DNA of 64,000 bases, taken from NCBI GenBank assembly GCA_963833965.1, contig CAWHZZ010000001.1:682001-746000 (forward strand). The letters are read 5' to 3'. The first letter of the stretch is position 1; each line of letters starts with the position of its first letter. The notes under the pieces were generated by a model that was not told the origin of the DNA, did no database searches, and was given only the letters and a program-made list of their open reading frames with translations. This DNA comes from CAJCIW01 sp963833965. GTDB taxonomy: Bacteria; Chlamydiota; Chlamydiia; Chlamydiales; Rhabdochlamydiaceae. The translations under genes were made by a program, and so were the position numbers. Positions 16,245 through 24,692 of this stretch are shown here, one piece after another.

Positions 16245-16734
16245 TTTTCTCCTATTTAGTCTAGCCAAAGGATGGGGTGGGCAAGAAGTTCCCGCCCCCT
16301 CTCACTTGATGGTAGGGCTTGGGATTTTCGATGTCGACAAAACTCATTTGCGCCCCCTCATCCAGCTGGAATACCGCTGGGATGTCTGGAGTTCTAAATA
16401 TTTCCACGTCCGGCCACTCGTCGCCTATTTTGTCACAACCGACAAAAATATGTTTCTCTGTGGAGGGATTGCCTTCGACCTTTTCTTTGGGAAAAAAATT
16501 GTCTTCACGCCGAGCTTTGCGCCCGGTCTCTATTACCATGGTGATGGAAAAAACTTAGGATTTCCGATCAACTTCCGGTCAGCAGGAGAGTTGTCTTATG
16601 TTTTTCATAACTTAGGACGCATCGGCGCGCAATTCAACCACATTTCCAACGCGCGCATGTTTTGGAGAAACCCTGGAGCGGATTCGCTTGTGATTTTCTA
16701 CGCAATTCCTTTTCCCCACAAGAAAAAGAGTTAA
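16222..16734 (+). CDS. PagL-like lipid A 3-O-deacylase
   Basis: A 170-aa protein with a signal peptide (residues 1-20) and alternating beta-strands that fit an 8-stranded outer-membrane barrel. The C-terminal region QFNHISNARMFWRNPGAD matches the PagL active-site strand: His140 and Ser142 (HxSNA) are present, while the residue 14 after His, which is the catalytic Glu in Pseudomonas PagL, is Asp154. PagL removes the 3-O-linked acyl chain from lipid A. A member with Asp could still be active. The start overlaps the divergent sialidase gene by 23 bp. An identity as a generic acyloxyacyl hydrolase-family barrel is the alternative. Confidence 0.8.
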   Translation: MYFRKIFIFLLFSLAKGWGGQEVPAPSHLMVGLGIFDVDKTHLRPLIQLEYRWDVWSSKYFHVRPLVAYFVTTDKNMFLCGGIAFDLFFGKKIVFTPSFAPGLYYHGDGKNLGFPINFRSAGELSYVFHNLGRIGAQFNHISNARMFWRNPGADSLVIFYAIPFPHKKKS

Positions 16735-16827
16735 TGGGTTGTAGGGAAATAAATTTTACAGTTCCCGAGGAGAGAAACGGTTGAGACATGATAGAAACTA
16801 TCCAAATTTCAGGAAACAAAAAAGTCA

Positions 16828-18333
16828 TCAGACTTGTATTAATTTTGAAAAGGCATCGGGCAAAAAGTCGATAATGTCCGAGGCTGTCATGCAATAAGAA
16901 GTTAGAACCGAGGCCGCATGTTTCCCCGCCAATCCATGTAGATACACCGCTAAAGCAGCTGCCTGGCGAGGATCGAGACCCTGCGCGAGCATCGCGGCAA
17001 TGATTCCCGTCAGCACATCCCCAGACCCGGCTGTCGCCATTCCAGGATCTCCTCCACCGATGACAACCGGTGGCGTTCCCGGATGAAATAAAAATGTGGG
17101 AGCCCCTTTAAGAACGACAGTCGTTTTCTTCTCCTCTGCATAAGCTTGACAATGTTCGATCCCGCTTTTGCCTTTTAGAAGACGCTCCATCTCACCTCGA
17201 TGCGGGGTAAGTATGCAATTTCCCCCCAACTTCCAGGAGGGGTTTTCAGAGAGAATAAAAAGCGCATCCGCATCGATCACCATCGGAAGATCGAATTTGG
17301 TCAGCACCGCCTTAAGCATCGTTTCTGCTTTTTTCGTCCTACCGATGCCAGGGCCAATCAGCAATGCTTTCGCTCTTTTCACTTCATTCTTGATCGGGGT
17401 CAAATTCTTGCCATCCCATCCTTGCCTAATGACTTCATACGGCGCGCCGCTCAATTCCGCTTCCATCCCATTCGGGTGAAACAGCCTGACAATGCCCGCG
17501 CCAGCCCGCAATACCGCATAACTTGCCAACAGCGCCGCTCCGGGCATTCCAGGAGAGCCAGATATCGCAATCACGTAACCGGCCTGATACTTGTGTCGAC
17601 TTCGTTTAATTGGCGGCAGCAACCCAGGCATTCTTTGTTCGTTGAGAAGATAGGCAAACGCATTTGCTTTGGCGATGTATTTTTCAGCGAGACCGAAACT
17701 CGCGTAGCGCAATTTGCCGACATGGTCCCAGCCATTTTTGAGAAAAAAACCGCTTTTAGGCAGCCCAAGAAAGATCGTCTCTCGAGCGCAAATTGCTACA
17801 CTCTCAACCTCCCCCGTCGTCCCATTCACTCCCGACGGAATATCGATCGCAAGAATCGGCAGCTTCGATCGGTTCGCGCACCCAATCGCAATGGCAAGCT
17901 CCCCTTCCGCCTTTCCATGAAAGCCCGTCCCAACAAGCCCATCGAGGATGATTCCCTTACCCCCAAATTGAAAAGACTGCTCACCCTGCGCATGGCGCAC
18001 ATTGCCCCCGCGCGAGCGGAATTTTTCATGCATCGCCTTGCATAGAGGAGTGCATTTCTCCAACGGGAAGATGTGCAAAGCGGAAACTTGATAGCCATCC
18101 TCGATCAGCTTTGCCCCCGCGGCAAAAGCATCCCCGCCATTATTTCCTTTCCCGACAAGCAGAGTCACTACCTTCGCCAGCCCATGCTCGTGAACAAATT
18201 GCTCCACAATCTTCGCAATAGCGCCGCCCGCATTCTCCATGAATTCCCGTTCCGTGGCGCCCTCGTCGTAAGCCATTTTCTCAATCCGCGCCATCTCCTG
18301 AGCAGCGACGATCTTTAAACCTTCCAAGGCCAT
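16828..18333 (-). CDS. nnr: Bifunctional NAD(P)H-hydrate epimerase / ADP-dependent dehydratase
   Basis: A 501-aa fusion that repairs damaged NADHX and NADPHX. The N-terminal epimerase domain (about residues 1-210) has MARIEKMAYDEGATEREFMENAG and the phosphate/K+ loop VGKGNNGGDAF (60-70), plus GTGFHGKAEG and AIDIPSGVNGTTGEV. The C-terminal dehydratase domain (about 225-500) has HKYQAGYVIAISGSPGMPGAA, LLIGPGIGR, VIDADAL, LTPHRGEMERLL and the AGSGDVLTG signature. The length is usual for the fused form. It is a single gene with a 200-nt gap to gpsA and may be monocistronic. Confidence 0.96.
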   Translation of the reverse strand: MALEGLKIVAAQEMARIEKMAYDEGATEREFMENAGGAIAKIVEQFVHEHGLAKVVTLLVGKGNNGGDAFAAGAKLIEDGYQVSALHIFPLEKCTPLCKAMHEKFRSRGGNVRHAQGEQSFQFGGKGIILDGLVGTGFHGKAEGELAIAIGCANRSKLPILAIDIPSGVNGTTGEVESVAICARETIFLGLPKSGFFLKNGWDHVGKLRYASFGLAEKYIAKANAFAYLLNEQRMPGLLPPIKRSRHKYQAGYVIAISGSPGMPGAALLASYAVLRAGAGIVRLFHPNGMEAELSGAPYEVIRQGWDGKNLTPIKNEVKRAKALLIGPGIGRTKKAETMLKAVLTKFDLPMVIDADALFILSENPSWKLGGNCILTPHRGEMERLLKGKSGIEHCQAYAEEKKTTVVLKGAPTFLFHPGTPPVVIGGGDPGMATAGSGDVLTGIIAAMLAQGLDPRQAAALAVYLHGLAGKHAASVLTSYCMTASDIIDFLPDAFSKLIQV

Positions 18334-18534
18334 AGCATGTTGCTCCCTTATTAAATGAATAGATATAGGGAAAGGGCCAAATACTCAATGCCAAAACAGG
18401 TTGAAATACTCTAAGGGGTAATAATGCCTCACAAACGCAACATGCCTTATGTGGCTGAAAACGAGAAAGTTACGAAATTTATTACTTCGGAATTACTTCC
18501 AAAATTTCTTTACCTGGGAACCATACGCCCTTTT

Positions 18535-19533
18535 CTAAAGATGCTCTTCTTTGATCGCGCGCTGAAGCAAGGACTTCACCGCATCGCGTGGATTGAGTCC
18601 CTCATACAAAATGGAGTAGATCGCCTGAGTGATGGGAACGTCGATATGATTTTTCTGAGCGAGCTGCAGAGCAGAGACACAAGTATACGCGCCTTCGACG
18701 ACCATGCCGATCTTTTCCTGGGCGGATTGAGGTTCAAGCCCTTCGGCGATGAGGCGGCCGAACATGTAATTTCGGCTGAGTTTCGAAAGACAGGTGACGC
18801 ACAAGTCCCCCATTCCAGAGAGCCCATTCAAAGTTTCCTGCTTGCTCCCCTTTGTAACCGACAGCTTGCGGATCTCATGCAGTCCCCGCGTCATCAATGC
18901 AGCCTTTGTGTTATCACCAAACCCGAGGCCATCGGAAATTCCACAGGCAATTGCGATGATATTCTTCATAGCGCCGCCGAAAGCGACGCCATTCATGTCG
19001 GCATTGGGATACACTCGAAAGAAAGGCGTTGTGAAGATATCGCCGATTTGCCGCATCAAATTCGGATCATAAGAGGCTGCGACAACAGACGTCGGCAATT
19101 TTTGAATGACCTCTTCTGCATGACTCGGGCCGCTCAAGCAGCAGATATTTTTGCGCATCCCTTCGCCCAAAACCTGCACGACGACCTCAGGTAAAAGCAG
19201 ACCGCTGTTCTGCTCAATCCCTTTAGAAGTGATGACTATGGGACATTTGACGCCACCCAAAGCAAGCACTTGCTCAAACACCGGGCGGATTCCTTTGGAA
19301 GTCACCGACTCGACAACAAGCTCAGCGCCATCAATCGCATGTTTCAAATCGGAAGTGAATTCAACGCGCTCGTCAGCCTTCACTTTGGGAAGTTTAGGAT
19401 GCTCCCTCTTCTTGCTTAAAGCTTTTGCAAACTCAGGATTCGCTGTCCAGAGAACAACATCATTTCCCTTCGAAGCTAGAAGAGAAGCCAGGCAAAATCC
19501 CCATGTGCCAGCACCCAAATAAGCAATCCGCAT
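18535..19533 (-). CDS. gpsA: Glycerol-3-phosphate dehydrogenase [NAD(P)+]
   Basis: A 332-aa cytoplasmic enzyme that makes sn-glycerol 3-phosphate for phospholipid synthesis. Seen: N-terminal GAGTWGFCLASLLA (residues 7-20), VVESVTSKGIRPVF, PIVITSKGIEQ with the catalytic Lys region, CCLSGPSHAEEV, GVAFGGAMKNIIAIACGISDG, NTKAALMTRGLHEI, and GLSGMGDLCVTC. In C. trachomatis gpsA (CT714) lies next to the UDP-sugar pyrophosphorylase CT715; here they are about 2.7 kb apart, separated by accessory DNA. Confidence 0.97.
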   Translation of the reverse strand: MRIAYLGAGTWGFCLASLLASKGNDVVLWTANPEFAKALSKKREHPKLPKVKADERVEFTSDLKHAIDGAELVVESVTSKGIRPVFEQVLALGGVKCPIVITSKGIEQNSGLLLPEVVVQVLGEGMRKNICCLSGPSHAEEVIQKLPTSVVAASYDPNLMRQIGDIFTTPFFRVYPNADMNGVAFGGAMKNIIAIACGISDGLGFGDNTKAALMTRGLHEIRKLSVTKGSKQETLNGLSGMGDLCVTCLSKLSRNYMFGRLIAEGLEPQSAQEKIGMVVEGAYTCVSALQLAQKNHIDVPITQAIYSILYEGLNPRDAVKSLLQRAIKEEHL

Positions 19534-19601
19534 GCAAAACCTGTTGTTTTAAGGGCAGCTTAACAAAAATCTTTCCGGATTACAACTTTGGTTATTTTGC
19601 G

Positions 19602-20168
19602 CTACATTTTTTTCCATGGCCGGCACTGAAACCAATTCGAATTCTTGGATTCCTCATCGAGAAGTGCAAGGGTTTGGATATTCGTATGGGTCACATAATA
19701 TGAAATTAAGTAATCTTGAAGCTCTGCGTGAACTTTCTCCAATTGGCTTCTTTTTTGCTTGAGCCCTTCAGGAACTTTGTTCAGAGTCATAGCAATGTTT
19801 TTCTCAACATTTTCATAGACATGTCTCAGAATTTCTGAAGTCAGAAATTTTTCTTTCAAGGCATTAATGATCAACGATTCAATCCGTTTCCATGGCATTA
19901 AAAGCTTATTTTTGCAGACGTTTTTTTTGGCATTACAGCACCCATAATATCCACCATTTTTGCCATTGACATGCACAATGGTCCCATCGCAAGATTTGCA
20001 CCGGACCATGCCGGTAAGCAAATGAGTTGGATTCGCATGGATAGCTTCTTTCATGACAAACTTCCTCCAGATTGAAAAAATATCGGGATTTTCCTTGTCA
20101 ATTTGGATATATTCATCTGCTAGACTGAAAACAATGACATCGAGCAACTCCTTGTCGTCAGGACTCAC
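19602..20168 (-). pseudogene. Remnant of a large serine recombinase (zinc-ribbon/C-terminal part)
   Basis: A 188-aa frame starting with GTG at 20168. The middle part, THLLTGMVRCKSCDGTIV followed by YYGCCNAKKNVCKN and PWKRIESLIINAL, matches the recombinase zinc beta-ribbon (Zn_ribbon_recom) and the following coiled coil of large serine integrases. The resolvase catalytic domain and the recombinase domain are absent: the frame closes upstream at 20181-20183. It is thus a C-terminal fragment, probably not active. It marks the gpsA-side edge of the accessory insert that separates gpsA from the pyrophosphorylase gene. The last 12 residues look unrelated to the family. Confidence 0.65.
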
Positions 20169-20235
20169 CCTAGTCGAGGCTCATTGGAGTCTCTTCTTCC
20201 GGTGCATCTTGATCTTTGCCAAAGGAGCCATGCTC

Positions 20236-20541
20236 ATGTCTAAATTCAATTTTGAAGGACAGGTTTCCTCGACGAAAAATGCCCTCGAATGGTTGAAATA
20301 TATCCTCGAAGGTCTATTTTCGAAAAGAAAAATTTTCATGGACGCAAAAAAATTAGGAAAAAAAATCAAGCTCGCCCGTGTTGAAAAAGACATGACTCAA
20401 GGCCAGCTCGCTGATGCTATCGACGCCTTGCAGAAGAGTATTTCAAGATATGAGACCGGAAAATCTATTCCAACGCTTGAAACGCTTGAAAAACTTGCCA
20501 AAGTCTTGAAAAAACCGTTCGGATATTTTTTAGATGAATAG
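20236..20541 (+). CDS. XRE-family helix-turn-helix regulator
   Basis: 101 aa from the ATG at 20236 (AGGAG at 20223-20227, spacing 8). Residues about 35-100 form a Cro/C1-type HTH: LGKKIKLARVEKDMTQGQLADAI, then QKSISRYETGKSIPTLETLEKLAKVL. This is a DNA-binding transcription regulator. The first 34 residues (with LEWLKYILEGLFSKRK) are an extra helical segment. Longer frames that start at 20053 run antisense through the recombinase remnant and are unlikely. It lies inside the accessory insert, between the recombinase fragment and a palindromic repeat, and may be a relic of a mobile element's control gene. Targets unknown. Confidence 0.8.
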   Translation: MSKFNFEGQVSSTKNALEWLKYILEGLFSKRKIFMDAKKLGKKIKLARVEKDMTQGQLADAIDALQKSISRYETGKSIPTLETLEKLAKVLKKPFGYFLDE

Positions 20542-20558
20542 AAAGAATATACCGGTTC

Positions 20559-20721
20559 CACTGGAAAGTTATGAAAATTTCTGCTTCAGCATCTTCACTT
20601 ACAGCCGTGGCAAGCCACGGTCTTTTCGTTCATTTCCATCGACCATGTGCTGGCACATGGCCTGCTTCAACGAACGAAAAATTGAAGCGCTGAAATTGAA
20701 ATTCTCTATAACTTTCCAGTG
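20559..20721. repeat. 163-bp imperfect palindrome with nested hairpins
   Basis: The outer arms CACTGGAAAGTTAT (20559-20572) and ATAACTTTCCAGTG (20708-20721) are a perfect 14-bp inverted repeat. Inside are further complementary stretches (TTTCGTTC with GAACGAAA; ATTTC...CTTCAGC with GCGCTGAAATT) and two short hairpins, CCGTGG/CCACGG at 20605-20620 and CCATGTG/CACATGG at 20643-20660. The first hairpin is followed by TCTTTT and may end transcription of the XRE gene. The size equals that of the dispersed family at 24485, 40520 and 62315, but the sequence differs. It looks like a non-autonomous mobile or structured-RNA element. Confidence 0.75.
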
Positions 20722-20740
20722 TCGCCAGTATAGATACAAA

Positions 20741-20900
20741 GTTGGGCAGCGAGGAGCTTCCATCGGCAATACTCCTGTCAGCGCGCTGTAGATCTCGCGG
20801 CTCTGGAGTAGTAACGGTTGTTTCACGGTCTCGGCAATTTTCTAAAAAAATGCGACGGCACTCTTCGCATTCCAAGACCCAAATCAATCAATGGCCGAGA
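20741..20900 (-). pseudogene. Degenerate duplicate of the 3' part of the UDP-sugar pyrophosphorylase gene
   Basis: Read on minus, VKQPLLLQSREIYSALTGVL followed by PMEAP corresponds to VKQALLLHDREVYRALTGIL and PPEAP near the C terminus of the protein at 22273-23595. DNA of 20756-20840 aligns with about 22373-22460 with clear identity, including CACGGTCTCGGC versus GACGGTCTCGGC. A short further match at 20865-20880 corresponds to about 22563, so some 90 bp are deleted between the two blocks. No start or complete frame remains. It is a decayed partial copy that lies in the accessory insert 1.4 kb from its source. Confidence 0.8.
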
Positions 20901-20927
20901 CCAATGTTCCAAGGACCAATGGCCAAC

Positions 20928-21995
20928 TTAGAACTTCCACTGACCCCCAGCGCCGGAGCCAAAGTCGTCGTCGTCGATAGAGAGTTGGCCAGGGATGGAG
21001 CCCCCAACAGCCAAGATGATGGGAATTTCTAGAACATGATAGGACGTGGATGAATGTCCGTAAGTCGGGAGATTTTGCCCATTTTTCCCATATAGGCAGT
21101 TTTGCAAAATCTTCTGCGTAAATACACAGAGGGCCACATATGCTTGCCCCGTTGGAATTTGACATCCGTGTCCTTCTGCAAGACTTTCTTGTGATTTGTA
21201 GTCTTTGTCTCGGGTGCCTATAAAAACACTGTTAGTAATGAGAATGGTGTCGGTTTGCTTGACAGGAACATCCCCTAACTCTTCAATAATGTCATCATCT
21301 ACTTTAATTTGCATTCCATCTTGTGTCGCTATTTCAATCAACATTTTCAGATTGTCGTCTTTGATCATGGTCAGTAGTGTCACGCCTGCATTGTCTTCGA
21401 CGTGCGGAGCGATCTTTTTGACCGCTTTAAAAATCTGGAATTTATCGATCTTTGGCTCGTCGGCGCATTCTCTTTGTTGTGTTTTTGCATCCATGACCGT
21501 TAGCTCGGGACAAATGTGCTTAAGGTCGCATACTGCAAAAAAGTTTAGCGTGAATTGTTTCCAAAATTTGCTCATGCAAGGGAATGCTGTGATAGTTCTT
21601 AAATCGCACATGGATATACATGTGCTGAAGATGACTCCTATGATGTCTAGAGGCAGAGTTTGTAAGGATGTGGGGGTATCCGTGAAAGTGATAGAGTCTT
21701 CTTGTTCTAAAGGCAAAACTTGGATTGGTTGGGAGGAAAAGGACTGTTCGCCAGAAGCGGCTGGTTGAAAATCTTCTCCTTTGATCACTGCAATCATGCT
21801 TTGCTTCATCGCTTGAGTAGCTTCTAAAGTGTCGTCATGCGGCTGGGTTAGAATTGTTTTGATTTTGTTCTTTTGAACTTCGTTTAACCCCGACTTTTCT
21901 AATACACCGAGAGCTGAGTCGAGATACCCTCTGTATGCCAGAGAAGTCATTTGTTCTAACATGCTGTCTTGATTTGAACTTATATTAACTGCCAT
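20928..21995 (-). CDS. F-box-like domain protein, putative host-directed effector
   Basis: 355 aa from the ATG at 21995 (AAAGGA 5 nt upstream; a TTG at 22013 would add 6 residues). The centre contains an F-box-like stretch at about residues 110-150: LQTLPLDIIGVIFSTCIS, then CDLRTITAFPCMSKFWKQF, matching LPxDxxxxIF...DLxxxxxVCkxW. The N-terminal 100 residues are Gln/Ser-rich and helical without a Sec signal; the C-terminal 100 residues are Gly/Asp-rich at the end. In eukaryotes F-boxes recruit substrates to SCF ubiquitin ligases, and amoeba-associated chlamydiae are known to carry many such proteins. Two further F-box-like genes lie at 46728 and 48005. Secretion is inferred. Confidence 0.7.
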   Translation of the reverse strand: MAVNISSNQDSMLEQMTSLAYRGYLDSALGVLEKSGLNEVQKNKIKTILTQPHDDTLEATQAMKQSMIAVIKGEDFQPAASGEQSFSSQPIQVLPLEQEDSITFTDTPTSLQTLPLDIIGVIFSTCISMCDLRTITAFPCMSKFWKQFTLNFFAVCDLKHICPELTVMDAKTQQRECADEPKIDKFQIFKAVKKIAPHVEDNAGVTLLTMIKDDNLKMLIEIATQDGMQIKVDDDIIEELGDVPVKQTDTILITNSVFIGTRDKDYKSQESLAEGHGCQIPTGQAYVALCVFTQKILQNCLYGKNGQNLPTYGHSSTSYHVLEIPIILAVGGSIPGQLSIDDDDFGSGAGGQWKF

Positions 21996-22272
21996 TTTAG
22001 ATCCTTTTTTCAAAGTAATACAGTTATTATAAACTTTTATTTAAGATATTTCAATTTTTTTTTACTATTTCGCGGTCTCAGAAAACTTAAAACCTTAATA
22101 ATCAATAAGTTAGACTGAAATAAATAATTACGTTTTTAAAAGAGACTATTTGAATGGTGCGCTCGAGCTTTGTGTTTTTCTCGGGCGCCGAAGAGGGCCC
22201 CGCCCTTAACCGTTGAGAATCTTCTCCTTTATAAGGAAGAGTTCTTCGAATAATGACATAAGATACTGAGAA

Positions 22273-23595
22273 TCAAACTGAAGAAACGTAATCCTGATCG
22301 GACAAGCGAGAGCTTAGCAGCTGCTCTCTCATGCCCTCTTTGGGGTAATAGAATGCTGGGTCGAGCTCGAAAGGCGCTTCTGGAGGCAAAATCCCTGTGA
22401 GAGCGCGATAAACTTCGCGGTCGTGAAGCAGTAGCGCTTGCTTGACGGTCTCGGCGCTTTTGTCGCCGGAGGCATTTTTTAAGGGGGCGTAGATTTTTTC
22501 ACGAGGGCAGACGAGAACGGCGCTTGTTTGCGCGTGATCGAGGAAATCGAAAATGAACCTTTCGCATTTCCAGACTTGAGCTTCCTCTTGGACAAAGCCT
22601 TTGGAGGTGCCGAGGAGAATGGGGGCTTTTTTGCGCGCGAGATGCAAAGGGAGCTCAACGTTGAGTTCTTGGAAAAGATGAGCGATGAATTGCATGGAAA
22701 AGCAAAACATGCCGGTGCTGGAGAGGGGGAATTGGCCGGATGCGGAAAGTTCTGTGTATTCGATGACTTTTAACTTGCCGTTACATTCGGCAAGCACGCC
22801 CATTTTTTCATCGGGAGAGAGGCGCTCGACAGCCTTCAGGGCAGCGTCGACGTAGGAGGCAAAGCCGGTAAATTCCGCATCAAAAGGATCGGCCAGGGCG
22901 TTATCGACGAAGATCACATTGAGGTGTTCGATGCCTGCCCTCTTCCATTTTTCCCAGAGGCCAGAAGTGAAAAAGAGGCGGAGGGCGTGGCCGTTGCCAT
23001 CGGGGCCCTCGGCGATTTTTCCTGGGCTCTCGAGCATCCAATGTCCGCGATTATCGAGAAGGGGGAGCATCTCTTGGGTCAGGAAAAAAACTTGCGCTGG
23101 TGAAAGCCCAAAAAAGGCATTGTCTTGAAAATACTTCACCGTTTGGTCGTGGTTCAATGCGGAAGTGACGATGCATAGAGGTAGTGCATGCCCCGACCAA
23201 AGGCTGGCGGCTTTCGTGCGCTCGCAAAAAAGCTGAAAGAGACTTTTTCCCTTGATGGGGCTGACGGGAAAGCTGCCTTTGGGCCCATCGAAACCAAGGC
23301 GCGTTCCTTGACCTCCAGCCAAAATCATACAGCCGACTTTACCTTGACGCAGCAATGCCTCGCCGAGTTCGCGGTTGCCTTTGAAGGCAGCGCGAGGATA
23401 GGGCTTCGCCTCTTTGGAAAAAGGTTTCGCGGGATGGAGCGCCAATTTCTTTTGCAAAACGGAAAGTGCGGGAGTGTATTTTTGCAATTGAAGAGCAAAG
23501 CGCTCCAGTTCGGAGTAAGAAAGGCGTTCAAGGCCAATGGAAAGCTGTTCTTGCCCGAGTTTGAACAACAGCTCTTGAATTGTGCTGATTAACAT
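22273..23595 (-). CDS. UDP-sugar (UDP-GlcNAc/glucose) pyrophosphorylase
   Basis: A 440-aa nucleotidyltransferase of the eukaryote-like UAP/UGP family that couples UTP with a sugar 1-phosphate. Seen: ILAGGQGTRLGFDGPKGSFP (91-110) with the nucleotide-binding loop, SPIKGKSLFQLFCERTKA, the CIVTSALNHDQT segment, QEMLPLLDNRG, PDGNGHALRLFFTSG, HLNVIFVDNALADPFD and a family C terminus. It is the counterpart of C. trachomatis CT715, which adjoins gpsA there. It overlaps the upstream GT9 gene by 7 nt and forms an operon waaF-GT9-pyrophosphorylase on minus. UDP-GlcNAc versus UDP-glucose specificity cannot be told. A broken copy of its 3' part is at 20741-20900. Confidence 0.88.
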   Translation of the reverse strand: MLISTIQELLFKLGQEQLSIGLERLSYSELERFALQLQKYTPALSVLQKKLALHPAKPFSKEAKPYPRAAFKGNRELGEALLRQGKVGCMILAGGQGTRLGFDGPKGSFPVSPIKGKSLFQLFCERTKAASLWSGHALPLCIVTSALNHDQTVKYFQDNAFFGLSPAQVFFLTQEMLPLLDNRGHWMLESPGKIAEGPDGNGHALRLFFTSGLWEKWKRAGIEHLNVIFVDNALADPFDAEFTGFASYVDAALKAVERLSPDEKMGVLAECNGKLKVIEYTELSASGQFPLSSTGMFCFSMQFIAHLFQELNVELPLHLARKKAPILLGTSKGFVQEEAQVWKCERFIFDFLDHAQTSAVLVCPREKIYAPLKNASGDKSAETVKQALLLHDREVYRALTGILPPEAPFELDPAFYYPKEGMREQLLSSRLSDQDYVSSV

Positions 23596-24485
23596 AGCGT
23601 ATCCATCACGGTTTGCACAGGGATCGTGCGCAAGTCTTTATTGGTGGCAATAAGGGGTCGGTGACTAAAAAGAGGATTGGGGGAGGCCACTTTTTGCCTA
23701 AGCACGCCTTGCCGAGGGTCTGCCCATAAAGAGATGACATCGATCTCAAATGGGACATCGATATAATAAGTGATTGATAGCACTCCGGAATCGGGGACAA
23801 CTAAATAACGGCAGCGATTTTTAATGAGGGACAGCATTTCGAAAAGCGAAGTTTTTCCTCGCAAGTCGATAATGTTCTCCCCTGCAAAAATGGGATTTTG
23901 GGAAAAGCCGAATAGAAGAACATTCAGCCCTCTTTTGCCGGCCGCCTGAAAAAATTCTTCCCAGTGAGCGACAGGCCAATTTTTTTCGTAAGCGTAGCTG
24001 GTCTCCGTTTGCACATGGACACCGATGTATTTTTTGCTAGGGTCTATAGCAAAACGCTCATGGAGCGCATCCCATTTAAGGTCCCAAGAGAGCTTCGGGG
24101 TGAGTTTGCCGATCTGCCACATCAGCCAGCGCGTAGGATCGGGACTCTGTAGGACGACGTCGAAGTCCGAGGTGGAGAGACCCGATTTCGAAAGGGTTTT
24201 TTCCAGATCAAAATGGGTTCCTCGCTTCCACTCCGGATCGATCAATGTCGAGACCCCGTTCAACATTTTAAAACCGTCGGCAAGGTCGGGGCGAGTGGCA
24301 AACGTCACTTGAGCATCGGGAATAAAATGGCGAATGCGATGGGTCAGCGCGTAAAGCCCGAGAGGGATGTCCCCCAGGCCTCGATTCCAGCAAATGAGAA
24401 AACGGCGATGGCCGGCATTCTTCGCTTTTTTTAATTGTGAATCGAAGGGATTGAACCCGTATTTTCTCCAAAGATGCTTGATCAT
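23589..24485 (-). CDS. GT9-family glycosyltransferase (ADP-heptosyltransferase-like)
   Basis: A 298-aa protein with the two-domain GT-B layout of GT9: N-terminal FLICWNRGLGDIPLGLYALTHRIR (the GDxL...L..l pattern) and DAQVTFATRPDLADG, then VHVQTETSYAYEKNWP at the second-domain start (pattern hpg...kRWp), and VVPDSGVLSITYYIDVP (pattern tnDSGpmHlA.a). The His of the usual GPMH is missing here, so the donor-site details differ. It acts on lipopolysaccharide core or a related glycan at the inner-membrane cytoplasmic face. A 208-bp palindromic element abuts its ATG exactly. It is translationally linked to the pyrophosphorylase gene (7-nt overlap). Confidence 0.8.
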   Translation of the reverse strand: MIKHLWRKYGFNPFDSQLKKAKNAGHRRFLICWNRGLGDIPLGLYALTHRIRHFIPDAQVTFATRPDLADGFKMLNGVSTLIDPEWKRGTHFDLEKTLSKSGLSTSDFDVVLQSPDPTRWLMWQIGKLTPKLSWDLKWDALHERFAIDPSKKYIGVHVQTETSYAYEKNWPVAHWEEFFQAAGKRGLNVLLFGFSQNPIFAGENIIDLRGKTSLFEMLSLIKNRCRYLVVPDSGVLSITYYIDVPFEIDVISLWADPRQGVLRQKVASPNPLFSHRPLIATNKDLRTIPVQTVMDTLC

Positions 24486-24692
24486 GAACCTATCTTCTCA
24501 CTAATCTGAAAAAGTTGATTTTTTGATAAATTTTTTCGCAGATTTTTGCGTCGCTTCGAAGGACATACTTGAATAAGCTGCAACCATCCAGTGGATGGTT
24601 GCAGGTCCCTTGAGGGTCACAAGGCTCCTTGAGGGGCTGTCGGCACAAGAGGCGACTCAAAAAGCAATTTTCAGAATAGTGGGATAGGTTCA
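24485..24692 (+). repeat. Dispersed palindromic intergenic element, copy A (208 bp)
   Basis: The ends are inverted: TGAACCTATC at 24485 and GATAGGTTCA ending at 24692. The family core GCTTCGAAGGACATACTTGA is at 24553-24572 and GACTCAAAAAGCA lies in the right half. Compared with copies at 40520 and 62315 it has a different central part that includes a perfect 27-nt palindrome (arms CTGCAACCATCC) at 24578-24604. It fills the whole gap between waaF and the next gene: the waaF TGA is the terminal TGA of the element, and the A of the next gene's ATG is the element's last base on the transcribed strand. Confidence 0.85.

Noticed and set aside
18424..19194. 256-codon plus-strand frame with AAGGGG before its ATG
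   Set aside because: Beyond the first 37 codons it runs antisense through gpsA. The first part resembles no protein that I know. It could be a gene remnant, but the support is only the ribosome-binding site.
22014..22272. Regulatory RNA or palindromic element between the F-box gene and the pyrophosphorylase gene
   Set aside because: Only short imperfect complementarity (CTCCTT/AAGGAAGAG near 22220-22250) was found; the rest is A/T-rich sequence without clear structure.
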